The notes below the pieces were generated by a model. That model saw only the letters and a list, made by a program, of their open reading frames with translations, had not been told where the DNA came from and made no database searches. 64,000 nucleotides of DNA from Acidobacteriota bacterium. Lineage in GTDB: Bacteria; Acidobacteriota; Terriglobia; Terriglobales; Acidobacteriaceae. A program made the position numbers and the translations under genes. This document shows, piece by piece, positions 1 through 8,806 of this stretch; position 1 is the first letter of the stretch, and each line of letters opens with the position of its first letter. The stretch is from positions 1 through 64,000 of the forward strand of contig QIAP01000056.1 in assembly GCA_003225075.1 (NCBI GenBank). Reading direction: 5' to 3'.

Positions 1-2
1 AA

Positions 3-3000
3 CCAATCCCTGAGTATGACCCGATCGTAGGCAAGTCTTACGCGTTGCACTACCTAGTTGCGACGGTCATCCTCGTTGCCACGCTCTTCTGGGCTTTGTG
101 GGACGAATCTTTCGGCCAGCGTCCGTGGAAGGCTTTCCAGGATCAATGGAAAGACCGTTACACGTCGTTCCTCAAAACGGCAAAGTCGAAGTCCGCTGCG
201 TCACAAAAAGAGGTTGAGAGCAGTTCTGAATTCCAGAGCCTGAAGCAGGCCTTCGATCAGGCCGACCAGCAGTCCCGTGCACGAAGAGAAGAAATTCAGA
301 AGCAACTCGGCGACCTGAACGCCAAGATCCTGGCCGTCCAGAGCGTTTTCACCGACCGGCGCGCGTATGTCAACGCAGTTAATTACGAGATGGAGACCAG
401 CACCAGTCCCTCCGCGAAGGAAAGCAAGAAAAAGGAGCTGCAAAAATACAAGTCAGAACTGGCAACGGTTGAATACCCGGATGGTACGAGAAAGAAATAC
501 AACTTCGATCAGCTCGAAGAGACCTACAACGAGCTCAAAGCCGGGCGCGGCAAGCTCGGGGCGGAATTAGCCGATCTTCTCAAGCCCATCACTGCGGCCA
601 AGACTAAGGTTGACGACTACGTTTCGGAGCACATGGTCGATCTCACTCCCGTACAGATCGCTGGCCTACAGAGAAAAACTGAGGATTGGGATCCCAAAAT
701 CCAGCAGATCAATGTGGCGGACGCCAACATCGTGGACCGCTGCGAATCGTGCCATATGGGCGTTCGCGAGCCGGTGAAGCTCACCGCCGCGTCGATGACA
801 CCTAAGGGGCAGAAAAAGCCCGACGACTATGCAATGGCCTTCGTCAGCCATCCCGAGCCTGAACTGCTCGACAAACACGATCCGGAAAAATTTGGCTGTT
901 CACCCTGCCACCAGGGCAATGGACGCGCCACCACGAGCGTTGAAAAGGCGCACGGCAACTACGAACACTGGCTGTGGCCGCTTTTCCCCAAGGAGAATGT
1001 TGAAGCCGGTTGTCAGACTTGCCACTCGGCCGACATGGTGCTGGCGAGCGGCGATGTGCAGTGGAAGACCATCAATGAAGGTAAAGATCTGTTCCGGCAG
1101 AGAGGCTGTGTCGGCTGCCATCGCTACGAGGGTTACGACAAAGAACCTGAAGATCTGAATTCAGCCAGCCAACAGATGAAGCAACTCGAGCAGCAGCGGG
1201 CACAAAATGTTAAGCAAGCTGCTTACCTCATGAAGCAGGCCGACGCTGCTCAAAGCAACGAAGAAGCTAATCAGCTGAACGATAAAGCCGTGGCACTAAA
1301 AGTTGAGGACAGCAAGATTGACGGCCACATTCAGCAGCTCGACTTTCAGACTCACAGTTTGATGCAGGACATGAAGAAGATCGGGCCGAATCTGAAAGAC
1401 GTCCGGCTCAAGCTCAACAAGAATTGGATTCCCGTCTGGCTCAAGAAGCCAACAGACTTCCGGCCTACCACAAAAATGCCGAACTTCCGCCTGACTGACG
1501 ATCAGATCAAGGCGATTTCCGCATATGTCTGGCAATCCGGATTTACCGATCCGCTGCCCAAGCAGAAGCCCGGCAATGCCGCCCACGGGAAGGAATTATT
1601 TGAGACTCGCGGCTGCCTGGGTTGCCACTCGATCGGTGAAGGCAGCGACATGCAGGGCGGCACCTTCGCCGCCAATCTGACCCGGGTAGGCGAAAAAGCT
1701 AATTACGATTACCTCGTACGATGGGTACACAACGCCCGTCAACGGACCCGCCCCTATTGTCCATACGAGAAAAAGGACATTGGCCCCGAAGACTACGCCA
1801 AAAAAGGTCTGCCCTACGTGTTCGACTTGCAGCACAGCCAATGCCCGAACGATGGCCACGAGCTGCAAGTTCAGAACATGACGGTGATGCCTAGCCTACG
1901 CCTCAGCGTCGAGGACGCCCAGGATGTTGCGACGTTCCTGATTTCACAGAAAAAGCAGGACCCCTCGTCCTACGCCGACGCCTCTTACATGGACGATCCC
2001 AAGCTAAAGGATGAAGGCAAGAAATGGATTCGCCAGTACGGTTGCGCCGGATGCCACGAAATTTCCGGCTTCGAAGATGAAGGCCGCATCGGCACCGAGC
2101 TCACTCAAGAAGGCAGCAAGCCCATCGAACGTCTCGACTTCGCGTTATTTACCGACGAAGCCCAGCGCGGCGGTAAAGACCCGATCACGAATCCAGAAGA
2201 CCTGGCGCGTTTGCCCAATGGTCCCGCCAAGGGCCCCTGGTACAACCACAAAGGCTTCTTCGAGCACAAGCTCGCCGAACCCGAGGTCTACGACAAAGGC
2301 ATGGTCAAGTCGGACATGGAACGCCTTCGCATGCCTAACGTACACCTGAATAAAGACCAGATCCGGTCCTTGACGACCTTCCTGCTCGGCAGTCAGGAGA
2401 CTTCCCTGCCCGCCAGCTATCAGTACAAGCCTGCCGATTCACGTCGCGATATCCAGGAAGGCTGGTGGGTCGTCAAGAAATACAACTGCATGGGATGCCA
2501 CCAGTTCATCCCCGGCCAACCCACCACGCTGATGGGAATGGAGCGCTATAAGGACGTGCAGGAACAACTGCCTCCCAAACTCCTGACCGAAGGCGCGCGT
2601 GTCGATCCGGAATGGCTGCGTCGTTTCCTGTCCAATCCCGCGCTCAGCACGAATGACACGAACCGCAACGGGGTGCGGTCCTACTTACAAGTGCGCATGC
2701 CCACCTTCTCGTTCTCCGATAACGAACTGCGCAAGCTGGTGCGATTCTTCCAGGCACTCTCGCAACAGCCGATGCCGTACATTCCGGAACAGGTTCCCAT
2801 GCTGACTGCCAAAGAAAGCGACATGGCGCGCAGCTTGTTCTCGAGCACGGCGGCGCCCTGCCTGAAGTGTCACGCGACCGGCGATCCCCAGCACGACAAG
2901 ATCGCCACCGCACCCAACTTTCTTTTGGCCAAGGAACGCCTGAAGCCGGATTGGGTCGAGCGCTGGATCACCGACCCGCAGGCCATCAGTCCAGGCACGT

Positions 3001-3281
3001 CCATGCCCTCAGGCCTATTCAAGCGGGAGAATGATCACTGGGTCTTCGCCGGCCCGACACCGCCTTCATTCCAGGGCTACGAGCGGGACCACACCAAGTT
3101 GCTGGTGGATTATATTTTCCAACTCACTCCGGAGGAACAGCGGCGGGTATCTGCTGCCATGGGCCATGCGCGGGCCTCCAATAGCGGGCCAACCACGAAG
3201 AATGCGCGCGCAGGTTCCGCTCGTAAACGCCCACAGCCGACTTCGCATCATACGACCGCAAGTAGTGGCGCTTCGCGGTAA
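3..3281 (+). CDS. Membrane-anchored octaheme cytochrome c (5' end outside window)
   Basis: The frame is already open at the window edge, so the true start lies upstream; the first start-like codon inside is TTG at 45. Numbering from that TTG, one hydrophobic helix (about residues 3-20) is followed by a charged, coiled-coil-like stretch (about 45-170). Eight CXXCH heme motifs follow at about 233, 285, 323, 355, 524, 667, 815 and 939; the first three are close together and the last five sit in separate cytochrome-c-like domains. Another coiled-coil-like insert lies near 370-440. The tail is basic and low in complexity. It is probably a periplasmic electron carrier of the respiratory chain, because the genes that follow make heme A and mature heme-copper oxidase. 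Linkage to an upstream bc-type complex is inference, since those genes are outside the window. Confidence 0.88.
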   Translation, partial: PIPEYDPIVGKSYALHYLVATVILVATLFWALWDESFGQRPWKAFQDQWKDRYTSFLKTAKSKSAASQKEVESSSEFQSLKQAFDQADQQSRARREEIQKQLGDLNAKILAVQSVFTDRRAYVNAVNYEMETSTSPSAKESKKKELQKYKSELATVEYPDGTRKKYNFDQLEETYNELKAGRGKLGAELADLLKPITAAKTKVDDYVSEHMVDLTPVQIAGLQRKTEDWDPKIQQINVADANIVDRCESCHMGVREPVKLTAASMTPKGQKKPDDYAMAFVSHPEPELLDKHDPEKFGCSPCHQGNGRATTSVEKAHGNYEHWLWPLFPKENVEAGCQTCHSADMVLASGDVQWKTINEGKDLFRQRGCVGCHRYEGYDKEPEDLNSASQQMKQLEQQRAQNVKQAAYLMKQADAAQSNEEANQLNDKAVALKVEDSKIDGHIQQLDFQTHSLMQDMKKIGPNLKDVRLKLNKNWIPVWLKKPTDFRPTTKMPNFRLTDDQIKAISAYVWQSGFTDPLPKQKPGNAAHGKELFETRGCLGCHSIGEGSDMQGGTFAANLTRVGEKANYDYLVRWVHNARQRTRPYCPYEKKDIGPEDYAKKGLPYVFDLQHSQCPNDGHELQVQNMTVMPSLRLSVEDAQDVATFLISQKKQDPSSYADASYMDDPKLKDEGKKWIRQYGCAGCHEISGFEDEGRIGTELTQEGSKPIERLDFALFTDEAQRGGKDPITNPEDLARLPNGPAKGPWYNHKGFFEHKLAEPEVYDKGMVKSDMERLRMPNVHLNKDQIRSLTTFLLGSQETSLPASYQYKPADSRRDIQEGWWVVKKYNCMGCHQFIPGQPTTLMGMERYKDVQEQLPPKLLTEGARVDPEWLRRFLSNPALSTNDTNRNGVRSYLQVRMPTFSFSDNELRKLVRFFQALSQQPMPYIPEQVPMLTAKESDMARSLFSSTAAPCLKCHATGDPQHDKIATAPNFLLAKERLKPDWVERWITDPQAISPGTSMPSGLFKRENDHWVFAGPTPPSFQGYERDHTKLLVDYIFQLTPEEQRRVSAAMGHARASNSGPTTKNARAGSARKRPQPTSHHTTASSGASR

Positions 3282-3334
3282 AATATAGGGTTTCGCAGAT
3301 GGCCACAAGACTACAAGAAAGGTGCAGCGACATC

Positions 3335-4123
3335 ATGAATAGAAAGACACTAGCAATGCTCGGGGTGCTTGCACTCCTCGGCCTGTTGCTCCTGGCCGCG
3401 TGCAGTAAGAAGAATACGAGCGAGGAGCAATCTTCCTCTCCCACGTCGGAATCGCAACCTCCAACGGCCTCCACCCCAATCGATCCCAGCACCGCCGCTA
3501 CGGTTAGCGGCACCGCGAAATTCGACGGTACGGCTCCCAAGCCGCCGAAAATTGATATGAGCCAGGACCCTGCCTGCAAGGGCGACAACACCGCCGAGAC
3601 GGTGGTTGTGAAAGATGGTGATCTGGCCAACGTGTTTGTTTACGTGAAGGATGGCCTCGGCAACCGCAGCTTCGATGTCCCCAAGGACTCCGTCGTACTC
3701 GATCAGAAAGGCTGCCGTTATCATCCCCACGTGCTGGCCGTTATGGCCGGACAGAATGTCGAGATCAAGAACGACGATCCCACCACCCACAACATTCACC
3801 CCACTCCCAAAGATAACCGCGAGTGGAATGAATCGCAGCCGCCGAGCGCAGCTCCGCTTCAGAAGACGTTCGCGCGTGAAGAGATTATGCTGCCCGTGAA
3901 GTGCAACCAGCACCCCTGGATGAAGATGTATGTCAACGTGGTAAAGAGCCCGTTCTACGCTGTAACCGGCCCCGATGGAAAATACGAAATCAAGGGCCTG
4001 CCACCGGGTGACTACACTCTCGCCTTTGTGCACGAGAAACTGGGCGAACAGGACCAGAAAGTTACGGTCGCTCCCAAAGACAGCAAGACCGTAGACACGA
4101 CTTTCAAAGCCGGCGGAATGTAG
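3335..4123 (+). CDS. Cupredoxin-like lipoprotein with carboxypeptidase-regulatory-like C-terminus
   Basis: Start chosen at ATG 3335 rather than an in-frame ATG at 3299, because it gives a clean lipoprotein signal (hydrophobic helix ending LLLLAAC, lipid-bearing Cys at about residue 23) and has AAGG upstream. A Ser/Thr/Pro-rich linker follows. The central domain resembles a cupredoxin: a His-rich segment (THNIHPTPK) and a C-x-x-H-x-x-M arrangement in KCNQHPWMKM that could bind type-1 copper. The last ~60 residues (from GPDGKYEIKGLPPGDYTL) form a carboxypeptidase-regulatory-like beta-sandwich. It sits 53 bp after the octaheme cytochrome and before the heme A genes, so a role in periplasmic electron transfer or copper handling is plausible. 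Copper binding is inferred from motifs only. Confidence 0.8.
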   Translation: MNRKTLAMLGVLALLGLLLLAACSKKNTSEEQSSSPTSESQPPTASTPIDPSTAATVSGTAKFDGTAPKPPKIDMSQDPACKGDNTAETVVVKDGDLANVFVYVKDGLGNRSFDVPKDSVVLDQKGCRYHPHVLAVMAGQNVEIKNDDPTTHNIHPTPKDNREWNESQPPSAAPLQKTFAREEIMLPVKCNQHPWMKMYVNVVKSPFYAVTGPDGKYEIKGLPPGDYTLAFVHEKLGEQDQKVTVAPKDSKTVDTTFKAGGM

Positions 4124-4153
4124 TTCGACCGTCTGCTAGAATGATCCGCACTT

Positions 4154-4190
4154 CTGGAGTGGGCCTGCGACACGGCCCACTCCAGTCCTT
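4154..4190 (+). terminator. Hairpin after the cupredoxin gene
   Basis: A perfect 12-bp stem (CTGGAGTGGGCC, 4154-4165, with its complement at 4174-4185) encloses an 8-nt loop and is followed by TCCTTT. It lies 30 bp after the stop at 4123. The long open frame over it begins at 4141, but the hairpin position and the strong Shine-Dalgarno at 4243 argue that ctaA translation starts later. The T-run is weak, so termination may be partial. Confidence 0.6.
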
Positions 4191-4254
4191 TCGGAAAATC
4201 CGTGAATCGGACTCTCAACTCAGTCACGCTGGACGCCGGACCAAGGAGTTATTT

Positions 4255-5193
4255 CTGAAGGCCCTTGCCACGCCCTATAACCGCGCCCATCATGTCTTTG
4301 CTGTTTTCACCGCCGGCGCGACTTTCCTGCTCATCATTGCCGGCGCCCTGGTAACCAGCAATGATGCCGGGCTCTCCGTGCCGGACTGGCCGACAACCTT
4401 TGGCTCATTAACCAAGATGCCGCACATGGTCGGTGGCGTGAAATTCGAGCATGGCCACCGCATGGTTGCGGAGTTTGTTGGAGTTCTGACTATCATCCTC
4501 GCCATCTGGACTTGGCGGGTTGAACGCCGCCGCTGGTTGCGACTTCTCGCTGTCGCCGGCGTGGGAACGGTGATCGCTCAGGGGATTCTCGGCGGCATTA
4601 CTGTGTTGCATATGCTGCCACCGGCGATCTCTACCGCGCATGCTGCATTGGCCCAGACGTTCTTTTGTATCGCCGTTCTGATTGCGCTGTTCACCGGGCG
4701 CAGGTGGATTGAAGAACAACCCAGAATTGAATTCGATACTCGTAGTCCCAGCTTAATCACCTTGACCTGGCTCTCGGTCTTCGTGCTGTACGTGCAGCTC
4801 ATACTGGGTGCGATGTTTCGGCACCATGGAATCGGGTGGGTGCCGCATGTCTTGCACGCAGCCGTGGTTGCTTTCGTGCTGTCCTGGACTGCCGTGCGGG
4901 CACTCTCCCAGTTCTCGCACGTGGACGAAGTTCGCACTCCGGCAGTCACCATGCTCTCGCTGATGATTGTCCAACTCTGTCTTGGTTTCACTGCATTCCT
5001 GACGCGGGTTGCCTGGGGCCATGGTGCTGTGCAACCCGAATTACCCATGGTGATTTCGACCGTAGCCCACGTTGCCGTCGGTGCGTTGCTACTGGCCACG
5101 GCAATAGTATTGGCGGTTCAGGTCTGGAGACACGTGCCCGTAGCTTTCGAAGAAGAAGTTCCAACCGTGGAGAGGAAAGCCGTAGCCGCATGA
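4255..5193 (+). CDS. ctaA: Heme A synthase (COX15/CtaA)
   Basis: Converts heme O to heme A for cytochrome oxidase, in the membrane. About eight hydrophobic helices are visible. The family signature is present: NDAGLSVPDWP followed by the E-x-x-H-R motif (FEHGHRM), and further conserved His in the second half (FRHHGIGW, HVLHAA, VAHVAVG). The frame is open from 4141, but that part covers a hairpin and looks non-coding. An AAGGAG at 4243-4248 is followed six bases later by CTG at 4255, which would give a protein starting just before ATPYNRAHH, as in other family members. A CTG start is unusual and not certain. The gene ends in an ATGA overlap with ctaB. Confidence 0.88.
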   Translation: MKALATPYNRAHHVFAVFTAGATFLLIIAGALVTSNDAGLSVPDWPTTFGSLTKMPHMVGGVKFEHGHRMVAEFVGVLTIILAIWTWRVERRRWLRLLAVAGVGTVIAQGILGGITVLHMLPPAISTAHAALAQTFFCIAVLIALFTGRRWIEEQPRIEFDTRSPSLITLTWLSVFVLYVQLILGAMFRHHGIGWVPHVLHAAVVAFVLSWTAVRALSQFSHVDEVRTPAVTMLSLMIVQLCLGFTAFLTRVAWGHGAVQPELPMVISTVAHVAVGALLLATAIVLAVQVWRHVPVAFEEEVPTVERKAVAA

Positions 5194-6125
5194 GCACCGC
5201 AACCCAACCCTTAGTCGTCCCGCGCCACGGTTTTATTGCGGTCGCCCGCGACTACAGCGAACTCACCAAACTTCGGGTGACGACACTGATCGTCATGACC
5301 GCCTGGTGCGGCTACTATTTCGGTGCATTGAAATCGGGCGTGTCATCCCTGTCATGGGGTCTCTTCCACACTCTGCTGGGCATCGCCTTAATCTCAGGCG
5401 GCACCGCCGCATTGAACGAGGTCGTGGAGCGCGACACCGACGGCGATATGCGCCGCACCGCGCAACGCCCCCTTCCCGCCGGCCGCATGACTCTGCTGCA
5501 CGCCATTCTAGTGGGCTCCGTCATGACAATTGGCGGCGCGCTTTATCTGGGACTGGCCTTGAATCCACTAACCGGATTTCTGTCCCTGGCGACATCCGCT
5601 GTCTATCTCGCAGCCTACACGCCGTTGAAGAAGATTCATCCGATTTGCACTTTCGTCGGAGCTTTTCCCGGTGCTATGCCCGGAGTCCTGGGCTGGACCG
5701 CCGCTCGCGGCCGCCTCGACTGGGGAGCCCTGGTGATGTTTGCTGTCGTCTTCTTCTGGCAGTTCCCTCACTTCTTTTCGATCGCGTGGCTTTACCGCGA
5801 GGACTATCAGGCAGGCAGGATTCGCATGTTGCCGGTTGTCGAGTCTAACGGGAAATCTACCGCGCTGCGCATCACCCTCTATTCGATCGCACTGATTCCC
5901 ATCAGTCTCGCGCCCAGCTTTCTTGGGATGTCAGGAAAGATTTATTTGGTAGGCGCTCTCCTCATGGGACTGGCGCTGCTCTATTTCGGTGTGCGCCTGG
6001 CGACGCTTCAACTTCCACTCAGCGCTGCTCGTTCCAAGCAACGGGCGCGCCATCTGCTGCGAGCGACCGTGTTCTACCTTCCACTTCTGTTTGCGCTGAT
6101 GATGATTAACACGGTGTCGTCGTAG
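5190..6125 (+). CDS. ctaB: Protoheme IX farnesyltransferase (heme O synthase)
   Basis: UbiA-family membrane prenyltransferase that adds a farnesyl group to heme B to make heme O, the substrate of CtaA. The start ATG at 5190 overlaps the ctaA stop (ATGA), indicating translational coupling; the frame is open further upstream but that part is a shadow of ctaA. The first prenyl-diphosphate motif is seen as NEVVERDTDGDMRRT, followed by QRPLPAGR, typical of CtaB. A second Asp/Glu-rich motif lies in the YREDY region. About eight or nine membrane segments; 311 residues, close to family length. Confidence 0.94.
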   Translation: MSTATQPLVVPRHGFIAVARDYSELTKLRVTTLIVMTAWCGYYFGALKSGVSSLSWGLFHTLLGIALISGGTAALNEVVERDTDGDMRRTAQRPLPAGRMTLLHAILVGSVMTIGGALYLGLALNPLTGFLSLATSAVYLAAYTPLKKIHPICTFVGAFPGAMPGVLGWTAARGRLDWGALVMFAVVFFWQFPHFFSIAWLYREDYQAGRIRMLPVVESNGKSTALRITLYSIALIPISLAPSFLGMSGKIYLVGALLMGLALLYFGVRLATLQLPLSAARSKQRARHLLRATVFYLPLLFALMMINTVSS

Positions 6126-6133
6126 AATAGCCT

Positions 6134-7049
6134 GTGGCTTCCAAGGTACCCGCATACGAAGAGCTGAACTCCGAGCCGGATGTCGCTTCTGCTCCCTTCG
6201 TGATTTCCGTTCGGGATATTGTCCATCGCTATGACGGACGTACGGCGCTCGACGGCGTATCATTCGCCGTCCACCGCGCCGAACTCTTCGGCCTCCTGGG
6301 ACCAAATGGCAGCGGCAAGACGACCCTGTTCCGCATTCTTTCCACCTTGATGGTCCCCACCGGGGGAGAAGCCGTCGTCATGGGGTTCGACGCAGCCAAA
6401 GATCCAGACGCTTGGTCTGCATGGGCGGCCACTGAAGTCCCGAATCATGGAGATCCTGGCGCGCGTCGGGCTAGCTGATCGCGCCAAAGAACGTGTTGAA
6501 ACCTTCTCCGGCGGTATGCAGCGACGAATCGAATTGGCGAAGGGATTGTTGCACCACCCATCAGTCCTGCTGCTCGATGAGCCCACCACCGGCCTTGATC
6601 CCGGGGCTCGCCGTGATCTCTGGCAGTATCTAAGAATCTTGCGCGATCAGGAACAGGTCTCTGTGATCGTCACAACTCATTTGATGGAAGAGGCGGAGCG
6701 CTGCGACCGGCTGGCAATTCTCCATGAAGGAAAACTGGTCGCGCTGGGCACACCTGCGGAACTCAAACACGAAATCGGCGGGGACGTGATCCTTATAGAA
6801 GCCTACAATCCAGAGTCTCTCGCGGACCGCATCCGCATTCGCTTCAAGGTTCAGGTAACAGTTATGGACAATAAAATTCGGCTGGAGCGCGAGAATGGAC
6901 ATCACTTCATAACCGACGTGGTCGAAGCATTCCCCGGAGAAATACAAGCCATTTCAGTGAGTAAACCGACGCTTGAAGATGTCTTCATCCACCGCACCGG
7001 CCACCGCTTCTGGAGCGAAGCGCAGAAGGCTGAACCGAGAACCAGTTAA
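6134..7049 (+). pseudogene. ABC transporter ATPase, disrupted by an internal deletion and frameshift
   Basis: The first part (GTG 6134 to about 6410) carries Walker A (GPNGSGKTT). Reading then continues into a stop at 6476-6478. A second frame, usable from about 6411 (GLHGRPLKSRIMEILARVG), carries the signature FSGGMQRR, Walker B (VLLLDEPTTGLDPG) and the H-loop (TTHLMEEAERC). Between Walker A and the signature, the usual segment with the Q-loop is missing: about 30 residues compared with normal family spacing. This is therefore a deletion of roughly 90 bp plus a frame change, not a single-base slip. The partner permease starts at the next base (7050). As read, no functional ATPase can be made. 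A misassembly could also explain it. Confidence 0.82.
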
Positions 7050-7877
7050 ATGGCGACGCAAACGACTACCATGCCGGGCCAGATTACCCCGGCAACAAAC
7101 GGGCTCTTGCTGCCGGCTTTCACTTTATGGTGGCGCGAAATCGTTCGCTTCTACCGTCAGCGTAGCCGCGTTATTGGCGTGATCGCGTCGCCGGTGCTCT
7201 TCTGGCTGGTAATCGGCTCAGGTTTTGGAACGTCTTTCCGCTCGGGTGGCGCCGCCGGTCAGGAGCACTACCTGGATTACTTTTATCCCGGCGCGCTGAT
7301 CATGATTGTCCTGTTCACCAGCATCTTCACCATGATGTCGGTGATCGAAGATCGTAAAGAAGGATTCCTGCTGTCTGTTTTGGTCGCTCCCGTCCCGCGC
7401 TCTTCGATCGTGCTGGGAAAAGTGCTGGGCGGCACCACGCTTTCCACCGTCCAGGGCCTCATCTTCCTTGTGTTTGCGCCGCTTGTTGGCGTGCACTTGA
7501 GCGCATCGGATTTTCTGCTGGTGGCCCTGACCGTTTTCCTGGTTTCTTTTTCGCTCACCGCACTGGGATTTGCTATCGCGTGGCCCATGGATTCCACTCA
7601 GGCCTTCCACGCCATCATCAACCTGTTCCTAATACCGCTATGGCTGCTCTCGGGAGCATTATTTCCGTTGGCCGGCGCATCCGGTTGGATTCGCCTGCTG
7701 ATGCGCATCAACCCGTTAACCTACGGAGTAGAGGCATTGCGAAATTTGCTCCATCCCGCCAGCCCTGCCGTATTTCCACTGCCCGCTTCCATGGCTACGC
7801 TGGTTTTGTTCTCGCTCTTTATGTTCAGCTTGGCATTTGTGATGGTAAATCGTCGCACCACCAAACCAGCCGCATGA
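7050..7877 (+). CDS. ABC-2 type transporter permease
   Basis: 275 residues with a soluble N-terminus and about six hydrophobic helices; the arrangement and the central EDRKEGFLLSVLVAPVPR segment are typical of ABC-2 (daunorubicin/NodJ-type) permeases. It begins directly after the stop of the broken ATPase and ends in an ATGA overlap with the CtaM gene. The operon position suggests a role in oxidase biogenesis or heme/quinone-related export, but the substrate cannot be read from sequence. It is intact although its ATPase is not, so it is either newly orphaned or served by another ATPase. Confidence 0.88.
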   Translation: MATQTTTMPGQITPATNGLLLPAFTLWWREIVRFYRQRSRVIGVIASPVLFWLVIGSGFGTSFRSGGAAGQEHYLDYFYPGALIMIVLFTSIFTMMSVIEDRKEGFLLSVLVAPVPRSSIVLGKVLGGTTLSTVQGLIFLVFAPLVGVHLSASDFLLVALTVFLVSFSLTALGFAIAWPMDSTQAFHAIINLFLIPLWLLSGALFPLAGASGWIRLLMRINPLTYGVEALRNLLHPASPAVFPLPASMATLVLFSLFMFSLAFVMVNRRTTKPAA

Positions 7878-8311
7878 TGCAGAGTCCGGCAAATTACGCC
7901 ATCTTCCCTGTCATCAATGCCACGCTCAACGGCACCAGTGCCGTGCTGCTGGTCGTGGGACATCGCTTCATCCAGCGCGGCCGTATGGCTGCCCATCGCG
8001 CCGTCATGCTCACGGCATTCGTCACTTCGAGCTTGTTTCTGATGTCGTATCTTTACTACCATTTCCACGTCGGATCGGTTCGGTTTCCTGGGCACGGCTG
8101 GTGGCGGCCTGTCTACTTCACCATCCTGATCTCTCACACTATTCTCGCGGTGGCAATCGTGCCGCTGGTCATCATTACTTTGACGCGCGCACTGCGCGAG
8201 CGTTACGACCGCCATCGCGCCATCGCCCGTTGGACGTACCCACTGTGGCTATATGTCTCGGTAACGGGCGTAGTGATTTATTTCATGCTCTATCACTTAT
8301 TCACAGCGTAG
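7874..8311 (+). CDS. ctaM: DUF420 membrane protein, CtaM-like oxidase assembly factor
   Basis: 145 residues, four hydrophobic helices, with conserved His residues (YYHFHVGS, ISHTILA, YHLF). This matches DUF420/YozB, known as CtaM in Firmicutes, where it is needed to mature heme-A-containing oxidases. Two tandem ATG codons (7874, 7877) are in frame; the first overlaps the permease stop as ATGA. The frame is open back to 7580, but that part shadows the permease. It closes the ctaA-ctaB-ABC-ctaM cluster, and this context supports the oxidase-assembly call. Confidence 0.85.
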   Translation: MMQSPANYAIFPVINATLNGTSAVLLVVGHRFIQRGRMAAHRAVMLTAFVTSSLFLMSYLYYHFHVGSVRFPGHGWWRPVYFTILISHTILAVAIVPLVIITLTRALRERYDRHRAIARWTYPLWLYVSVTGVVIYFMLYHLFTA

Positions 8312-8317
8312 ATTTCC

Positions 8318-8458
8318 TTTGGCCACAAAGGCACAGAGCCACTGAGTGAATAAACTGCTATCACTTGCTGCAACAGCTCAGCGAATCTGGAAATGAAATA
8401 GCCCCATAAGAAGTTAATCAAAATTATTCTCTGTGTCTCAGTGCCTCCGTGGCTAAAA
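8318..8458. repeat. Inverted-repeat intergenic element
   Basis: The left end (8320-8346, core GGCCACAAAGGCACAGAG) and the right end (8429-8457; on the opposite strand AGCCACGGAGGCACTGAG, then ACACAGAG) are imperfect inverted copies of each other. They enclose about 80 bp of AT-richer DNA with no reading frame. The size and ends resemble small non-coding palindromic repeats (MITE- or REP-like) found in many bacterial intergenic regions. Mobility is inference; no other copy is in the window. Confidence 0.55.
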
Positions 8459-8467
8459 TGTCTGAAC

Positions 8468-8737
8468 ATGCCGACGGTACGATTGAAGATCGACATCTCG
8501 GGTACCTTAAACGACGACGCCTGGCGGCAGATTCGCCAGTTCGATCAAATCCAGAGCGCGGATTTCGGCCCTCAATTCGGCAGCGGCGGGCGTTGCAACC
8601 ATCCACTGAACGCGCCGCATGCCAAAGGCGAATGGATCGGCGCGGAGATTAAGCTCCAAACTCCCTTGCTTGCACAGTACGCCGTCTCGCACTACCTGGA
8701 GCAGGAGCGGGTCCTCGACGCGGACGTGGTTGATTAG
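8468..8737 (+). CDS. Small hypothetical protein
   Basis: 89-residue frame beginning MPTVRLKIDISGTL just after the inverted-repeat element. No Shine-Dalgarno is visible. The protein has a plausible mixed composition (QFGSGGRCNHPL, AEIKLQTPLL) but no recognised motif. The opposite strand also carries an 80-residue frame over the same bases, so coding status is uncertain. The orientation and the gap before the next gene fit a real small gene only weakly. Confidence 0.3.
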   Translation: MPTVRLKIDISGTLNDDAWRQIRQFDQIQSADFGPQFGSGGRCNHPLNAPHAKGEWIGAEIKLQTPLLAQYAVSHYLEQERVLDADVVD

Positions 8738-8806
8738 CAGTCTGCGCAATCTGCTACCTGGCTTCTCCAGCCAGCAAATCTGCTACTATTTTTAGTGGAC
8801 TCAAGC

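Noticed and set aside
3350-4033. 227-codon frame opposite the cupredoxin lipoprotein
   Set aside because: Antisense shadow; the plus-strand gene has a lipobox and copper-site-like motifs.
4836-5189. Long upstream extension of the ctaB frame
   Set aside because: It shadows ctaA; the ATGA overlap at 5190 and family length fix the ctaB start.
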